Shown here in pieces: positions 6,999-10,282 of a stretch of DNA of 10,282 nucleotides. The notes below the pieces were generated by a model that did no database searches, was not told the DNA's origin, and saw only the letters and a list, made by a program, of their open reading frames with translations. A program made the translations under genes and the position numbers. The first letter of the stretch is position 1, and every line of letters starts with the position of its first letter. Source of the DNA: Campylobacterota bacterium (GTDB taxonomy: Bacteria > Campylobacterota > Campylobacteria > Campylobacterales > SZUA-545); assembly GCA_003561815.1 (NCBI GenBank), contig PWVP01000188.1, forward strand, positions 1 through 10,282, in the 5' to 3' direction.

Positions 6999-8140
6999 GG
7001 TTTGGCCGGCTCCACCTCCAGATGGACCTGCAGCCGCTCAAGAAGCATCGGCCAGTTCATCGCTGAGAGCATCGCCGCCTCCATAAAGGTGACCCCCTCA
7101 GAGGGCTCAGCGGTGATCCGTATCCGGCCCGGATGGCGGATAAACTGCTTAAGCGCTTCGATATCCGGCTTTGAGAGCACCTGCGGATCGCTTAGATCAT
7201 GAGCAATCTCCTCAGCCAACATCTGGGCAAACTCCGCCTGCTCCATCTGGGCTTCACGCGCTAGCCACCCGTAGAGCTTGGATAAAAACCCCTTGTCCTG
7301 ATAATCGAGCATCGCGGCGGCCAGCCGTATCTGCATCACAGCCATCATCTCCTGATTGCTAAGATCCTCACGGGCAAGCAGCACCATAAAGTCACGGGGG
7401 AGATCCATCAGATCCAGATGCATCGTCAGCTGAGCAAACTCCTCGATCGTGATGAGTGTCCGCCCTTTGGCGTGCAGCATCTGCTCCCCCTCAAAGCGGG
7501 TGAGATCCTCCCAGCTGATCGTCAGATGGGCATACCCCATCTCGCTCAGCGGCTCGAACCCCGGCTCCTCAAAGAGCGCGGCGGGCAGCAGGAGGTTTTC
7601 GCCCCGGTAGCGCGCCTGCTCAAGCAGCCCCTGTTTAATCGCCACCCCATCCAGCCTGAAACGATCAAGCGTCACCTCAAAGCCCTCCAGTAAAAGCACA
7701 AGCTCTTTGGCCTCAATCCGGCTCACACCGGCCAGGGTGATAAGGTTGTTCCAGTTGGCCCAGTCGCTCTTAAGCATCATAAAGAGCCCCTCGATATCCT
7801 CAGCATCCAGATAGAGCGCGCCGAGCGAAAGGCGGTTATCCGCATCGAGCGCTGAGTGCAGGCCGTAGATCGCCAGGCCGTTGGCATGCAGGAGATCGCC
7901 GCTGCGGTAGTGGGCCCCCACGAAGTGGAGTTTATCGATCTGAAGCTCCGAACCCCACTCCTCATGGGAGACCTGCACCCCTTTTAGGCGCACATCCGTC
8001 TGGGTAAGGCGGCTCTCTTTCGCCTCGATCGTCACACCGAAGCGATCGCCTAAACGATCGATCGCCTCCTGCATCGTAAACTCCGCTAGAAGCCACATTG
8101 GCAGCAGCAAAACAGAGATCAGTGCATAAAAAAGTCGCAT
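6995..8140 (-). CDS. Exported protein of unknown function, possibly AsmA/DUF945-like
   Basis: 381 residues from the ATG at 8140. It starts with a short basic N-terminus and a hydrophobic stretch (LFYALISVLLLPMWLLA, about 3-20) that looks like a signal peptide or membrane anchor, so the product is probably periplasmic. The rest alternates short beta-strand-like segments (TQTDVRLKGVQV, ITLAGVSRIEAKELVL, VTLDRFRLDGVAI) with acidic linkers, as in AsmA- or DUF945-like proteins of the cell envelope. A helical region near 275-320 is followed by the segment LKQFIRHPGRIRITAEPSEGV. I do not recognise the family with confidence. AAGG lies 8 bases before the ATG; a GTG directly before it (8143) is possible. 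It sits between the small-gene pair (60-base gap) and clpB, whose promoter begins inside its stop codon. Confidence 0.8.
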   Translation of the reverse strand: MRLFYALISVLLLPMWLLAEFTMQEAIDRLGDRFGVTIEAKESRLTQTDVRLKGVQVSHEEWGSELQIDKLHFVGAHYRSGDLLHANGLAIYGLHSALDADNRLSLGALYLDAEDIEGLFMMLKSDWANWNNLITLAGVSRIEAKELVLLLEGFEVTLDRFRLDGVAIKQGLLEQARYRGENLLLPAALFEEPGFEPLSEMGYAHLTISWEDLTRFEGEQMLHAKGRTLITIEEFAQLTMHLDLMDLPRDFMVLLAREDLSNQEMMAVMQIRLAAAMLDYQDKGFLSKLYGWLAREAQMEQAEFAQMLAEEIAHDLSDPQVLSKPDIEALKQFIRHPGRIRITAEPSEGVTFMEAAMLSAMNWPMLLERLQVHLEVEPAKP

Positions 8141-8200
8141 CACTTAAACCTTCTCGTTGGGCTTTAGGGATACTAACGCGAGCGACTTTAAAGTAGCGTT

Positions 8201-8440
8201 TTAGCGACGATTAAAAGCGGCCAGCGAGAGGGCCATGCGGCGGCGCGGTGATGGGGGTGTGGCGGTGTGGCTGCGCACAAAGCCACGGGTCTCTTCGAGC
8301 CACTCAATCAGCTCTAAAAGCTCCTCAAGATCCGATTTACCCAGATGGCCGTGCTCCAAGCGGTGTGCAACCATCTCCTCACAGGCGCGCAGCTCCGACA
8401 TCACCCCCCGAAGGGCCCGCTTCAGACGCACCTCAGCCAC
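8201..8440 (-). CDS. Small helical protein of unknown function, second of a related pair
   Basis: 79 residues from a GTG at 8440, whose start codon overlaps the end of the preceding gene (the shared bases read GTGGCTGA). AAAGGGAG lies about 8 bases upstream, which is why I reject the longer frame from 8530 that runs inside the neighbour. The product is predicted to be mostly alpha-helical (ALRGVMSELRACEEMVAHRLEHG and LEELLELIEWLEE) with a basic, Ser/Pro-containing tail ending FNRR and no membrane segment. The core about residues 15-56 resembles the upstream small protein: EL, L..G.L..SD...L......LE...G.V. I do not recognise a family and give no function. It is the fourth gene of the unit micro-ORF, polymerase, small gene 1, small gene 2. 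Confidence 0.72.
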   Translation of the reverse strand: MAEVRLKRALRGVMSELRACEEMVAHRLEHGHLGKSDLEELLELIEWLEETRGFVRSHTATPPSPRRRMALSLAAFNRR

Positions 8441-8693
8441 GCTGCACGCTCCCTTTGAGTACGCTATCCACCTCGCAGACCACCTCACGAATCCGATCGG
8501 CGCGCAGGCGCTCTCTTTCGGCGTGGACATACCCCATCAACCCCTCAAGGGCATCCACCTCCTGCGCCAGCACTCCGGCATCGCTTGAACGAAGCCACCC
8601 CTTTTGAAGATTGGCATTAAGAGCATCCAGCCGCCCCTGAAGCTCCTGCGCCATCGAAGTCAGCACCAACTCTCTACTCTGCAAAAGCGTCAT
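8433..8693 (-). CDS. Small helical protein of unknown function, first of a related pair
   Basis: 86 residues from the ATG at 8693, with AAGGAG five bases upstream; a TTG immediately before it is too close to that site. It starts 19 bases after the polymerase stop, and its stop overlaps the next start, so it is co-transcribed and probably translationally coupled. The sequence is nearly all helical and polar (SMAQELQGRLDALNANLQ and AQEVDALEGLMGYVHAERER), with no signal peptide or membrane segment, one cysteine and a basic C-terminus (SVQRG). Its core pairs with the downstream protein over about 41 residues (12 identities by eye, no gaps), which suggests a duplicated pair that may form a heterodimer. 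A weak resemblance to helical chaperones such as FlgN is not specific enough to name it. Confidence 0.75.
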   Translation of the reverse strand: MTLLQSRELVLTSMAQELQGRLDALNANLQKGWLRSSDAGVLAQEVDALEGLMGYVHAERERLRADRIREVVCEVDSVLKGSVQRG

Positions 8694-8712
8694 CAAAACT
8701 CCTTTTGGGCGA

Positions 8713-9993
8713 CTAAAGCAAAGAGAGTTCCACCCCCCAGCGGATCACATCGACACCGTACTTTTGGCGCAGCCGGGCCTGGTGGCGATCCAGGGCGGCC
8801 TCTTTTAGGGCGCGATCAAAATCGATCAGCGAGGGGGCAAAAGCGTGCGCCTGCGTAAAGCGCGAGAGCGAAAGCCCCAGATAGTCCACCCGCCGCTGCG
8901 CTGTGGTGTCGATGCGTTTTAGAAGATCGATCGCTGTCTGCTTGAGCAGCCGCTCACTAAAGAGCGACTCCAGTGGGGCGCACATACTCGCCCGATCGCC
9001 GCCGCTATAGCGCAGCTGCAGCACCAATCGGGTGGGCGAGAGCTGGAGGGTGTGAAGCGTATAGGCCAGATGGCGCACCAAAATCACCGTGCGCCTTTGA
9101 AGCTCCAGGCGGCTTATAATCGGCGCGAAGTTGCGACCGATGCCGATCGACTGGCGCATGGCGCGGGGGGTGACCCCTTCGCCATCCTCACCGCGCAGAC
9201 GGCCATAGAGCTGCAGGCCCGATCGCCCCAAAGCGTGCGCCACATGCGGCGCACGCCAAAACTGGCCCAGTGTCGCCACCCCCCGGTGGCGGAGCTTTTT
9301 AGCCATCTGCCGCCCGACCCCACTGAGGCTCTCCACGGGCCGGTTGCGCACAAACGGCTCAATCTCCTCGCGCGCAATCACCACCACACCGTAGGGCTTG
9401 ACCGCATCGGTTGCCAGTTTGGCGATCCACTTCGCCTCACAGGCGGCGATACTGACCGGCAGATCAAAGCGCGCTAAAATCTCCTGCTGCAGATCGGTGA
9501 TAAACGACAGAGTCTGTTCCGGCGAAACCCAGCCGCGCAGATCCCCAAAAAACTCATCGATGCTGTACTGCTCCAGTGCCGGAATCCGGCTCTCTAAGAA
9601 GTGGGCAAGCGCCCGGCTAAGCCGGTGATAAAGCGGGGTGTCCTGCGCGAGCGCAACCAGATCGGGGGCGCGCTTAAATGCCTCATCAAGCGAGGTGCCG
9701 GTCTTGATCCCCGCCGCTTTGGCCTCGTAGCTTTTGGCCACCACAATGCCGTGCAGCCGCCCATCCGGGCGACGAAAGAGACGATCGAAACTCTGCTCGC
9801 CAAACTTATTGTAGATAAGCGCGCCACAAAAGGCACCGCGATCAGGGCTAATACCCATCTGCTTAATCGGCTCGATCGAAAAGATCGCCTCATCGGATCG
9901 ATTACACACCACGACCGGCCGCCCTTTGAGCTCCGGGTGGCGCGTACGCTCACAGGAGACAAAAAAGCAGTCGAGATCGATGTGGATTAAAAT
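8713..9993 (-). CDS. Y-family translesion DNA polymerase (UmuC/DinB type)
   Basis: Error-prone polymerase that copies past DNA lesions. 426 residues from an ATT at 9993. The opening IHIDLDCFFVSCE gives metal ligands Asp6 and Asp8 and the aromatic steric gate Phe11; the second catalytic site is SIDE at 144-147 in YSIDEFFGDL, a version I associate with Campylobacterota. A helix-hairpin-helix (LSGVGRQMAKKL) and a little-finger domain follow, and the C-terminus ends ELSLL, similar to the clamp-binding QLSLF. About 45 residues are inserted between the first strand (VVVCNRSDEAIFS) and AKSYEAKAAGIKTG compared with E. coli Pol IV. The frame has no ATG, GTG or TTG between the in-frame stop near 10054 and the conserved start; starting at the GTG at 9912 would delete the first catalytic motif. 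GGGGGA lies 6 bases before the ATT. It overlaps the micro-ORF upstream by 7 bases. Confidence 0.93.
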   Translation of the reverse strand: MLIHIDLDCFFVSCERTRHPELKGRPVVVCNRSDEAIFSIEPIKQMGISPDRGAFCGALIYNKFGEQSFDRLFRRPDGRLHGIVVAKSYEAKAAGIKTGTSLDEAFKRAPDLVALAQDTPLYHRLSRALAHFLESRIPALEQYSIDEFFGDLRGWVSPEQTLSFITDLQQEILARFDLPVSIAACEAKWIAKLATDAVKPYGVVVIAREEIEPFVRNRPVESLSGVGRQMAKKLRHRGVATLGQFWRAPHVAHALGRSGLQLYGRLRGEDGEGVTPRAMRQSIGIGRNFAPIISRLELQRRTVILVRHLAYTLHTLQLSPTRLVLQLRYSGGDRASMCAPLESLFSERLLKQTAIDLLKRIDTTAQRRVDYLGLSLSRFTQAHAFAPSLIDFDRALKEAALDRHQARLRQKYGVDVIRWGVELSLL

Positions 9994-10091
9994 AGACGGT
10001 CCCCCAGAAGACAGAAGGATCGCTCCAGCCGATCGGCGGCGCTTTTGATCCGTTTAAACCAGCTTCGGGTGGCAATCAGGGCTACTTGCAT
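9987..10091 (-). CDS. 34-residue micro-ORF overlapping the polymerase start
   Basis: Starts with ATG at 10091, with GAGGAG 6-7 bases upstream (the best ribosome binding site near the polymerase), and ends in TAA at 9987-9989, inside the start of the polymerase reading frame. The peptide is basic with a possible amphipathic helix (SWFKRIKSAADRLERSF). No relative is known to me. It could be a coupling leader that delivers ribosomes to the ATT-started polymerase, a small functional peptide, or the first part of a product made by -1 frameshifting at CTATTTTAA. The length is short enough for chance, but the ribosome binding site and exact overlap favour a real role. Confidence 0.5.
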   Translation of the reverse strand: MQVALIATRSWFKRIKSAADRLERSFCLLGDRLF

Positions 10092-10110
10092 CACGCTCTC
10101 CTCATGTTTG

Positions 10111-10125
10111 ATTGCAAAATAATAT
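10111..10125. promoter_or_regulatory. Second, degenerate operator-like site (O2)
   Basis: ATTGCAAAATAATAT repeats the first ten bases of O1 (ATTGCAAAAT) exactly but has a poor second half-site. It starts 42 bases from O1, about four helical turns, on the polymerase side, and covers the candidate polymerase -10. Cooperative repression from O1 to O2 is a reasonable inference. Confidence 0.5.
10119..10124 (-). promoter_or_regulatory. Candidate -10 of the polymerase operon
   Basis: Reads TATTAT on the minus strand, about 28 bases before the micro-ORF start. No good -35 is visible (the hexamer 17 bases upstream is TAGGGG). It lies inside the second ATTGCAAAAT-type site at 10111-10125, so a protein bound there would block it. 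Confidence 0.45.
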
Positions 10126-10152
10126 CTCTTCTGCTAACATGCCCCTAAGAAA

Positions 10153-10167
10153 ATTGCAAAATGCAAT
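10153..10167. promoter_or_regulatory. Inverted-repeat operator ATTGCA-AAA-TGCAAT (O1)
   Basis: Perfect 6-bp inverted repeat with a 3-base centre, 14 bases before the start of the divergent regulator. This kind of symmetrical site suits a dimeric helix-turn-helix repressor, most simply the adjacent regulator controlling itself. Confidence 0.6.
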
Positions 10168-10181
10168 CTCAAGGATGGAAA

Positions 10182-10282
10182 ATGCAAGGAATGAGCGAGA
10201 TTATCGAACGGTTAAAGGATGTGCTCGCACGGGAGCTGGGCGACAAGCGGGTGCTCGATAAAGATGTGGCCGCAGCGCTACA
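10182..10282 (+). CDS. Helix-turn-helix regulator, probably CI/LexA-like (S24 family), N-terminus only
   Basis: Only 33 complete codons are visible before the window ends. AAGGA at 10171-10175 lies 6 bases before the ATG at 10182; the ATG at 10191 is in frame but sits directly on the same purine tract. The residues (MSEIIERLKDVLARELG, then DKDVAAAL) form the first helix and the start of the helix-turn-helix of phage-CI-like repressors. From memory this pattern fits Campylobacterota proteins that carry a C-terminal S24 (LexA/UmuD-type) self-cleaving domain; that part is outside the window and not shown. It diverges from the polymerase operon across 90 bases holding the inverted repeat, and so is its likely regulator. 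Confidence 0.65.
   Translation, partial: MQGMSEIIERLKDVLARELGDKRVLDKDVAAAL

Noticed and set aside
8185..8194. Palindrome ACTTTAAAGT between the second small gene and the exported-protein gene
   Set aside because: Only 10 bp with no extension of symmetry and no promoter elements around it; could easily be chance.
8441..8530. Longer version of the second small gene from 8530
   Set aside because: It would extend deep into the first small gene; the GTG at 8440 has a good ribosome binding site and classical overlap.
9601..9990. 129-codon plus-strand frame opposite the polymerase 5' part
   Set aside because: It is antisense to the catalytic motifs of the polymerase and has no ribosome binding site or family resemblance.
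1..10282. tRNA genes, CRISPR arrays, insertion sequences or attachment sites
   Set aside because: I looked for clover-leaf signals, regularly spaced repeats, transposase frames and terminal inverted repeats and saw none.

Overview
The window is a GC-rich, almost fully coding bacterial chromosome segment. The YidC sequence (a long C-terminal block typical of Helicobacter/Sulfurimonas-type YidC), the order rpmH-rnpA-yidC-jag-mnmE, and a Y-family polymerase with the SIDEFFGDL motif point to a Campylobacterota (Epsilonproteobacteria) member with unusually high GC. The short palindrome CGATCG occurs roughly forty times by eye, a compositional oddity resembling cyanobacterial HIP1.

Layout. Eleven genes lie on the minus strand and one, cut by the right edge, on the plus strand. 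From left to right, against the direction of transcription: mnmE (C-terminus off the left edge), jag, yidC, rnpA and rpmH form a tightly packed, partly overlapping ribosome/RNase P/membrane-insertion/tRNA-modification operon. Upstream of it is a 225-bp gap (4147-4371) rich in inverted repeats, then clpB with a good sigma70-type promoter and a pair of 14-bp direct repeats bracketing its -10. Upstream again are an exported protein of unknown function (382 codons counted from a GTG one codon before the preferred ATG), two small overlapping genes whose helical products look related to each other, a Y-family DNA polymerase, and a 34-codon micro-ORF. A 90-bp divergent promoter region separates these from the start of a helix-turn-helix (probably CI/LexA-like) regulator on the plus strand. 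There is no gene-free stretch over 300 bases.

How the genes work together. The left half is housekeeping: RpmH (ribosome), RnpA (RNase P), YidC (membrane insertase), Jag/KhpB (RNA binding) and MnmE (tRNA wobble uridine modification). ClpB is the stress disaggregase and appears to have its own promoter. The right half looks like a regulated DNA-damage-tolerance cassette: a repressor-like gene diverging from a translesion polymerase, with an inverted-repeat operator near the regulator and a half-matching site over the polymerase -10, and two uncharacterised small proteins in the same transcription unit. This cassette, with its micro-ORF and non-ATG polymerase start, is the most interesting part of the window.
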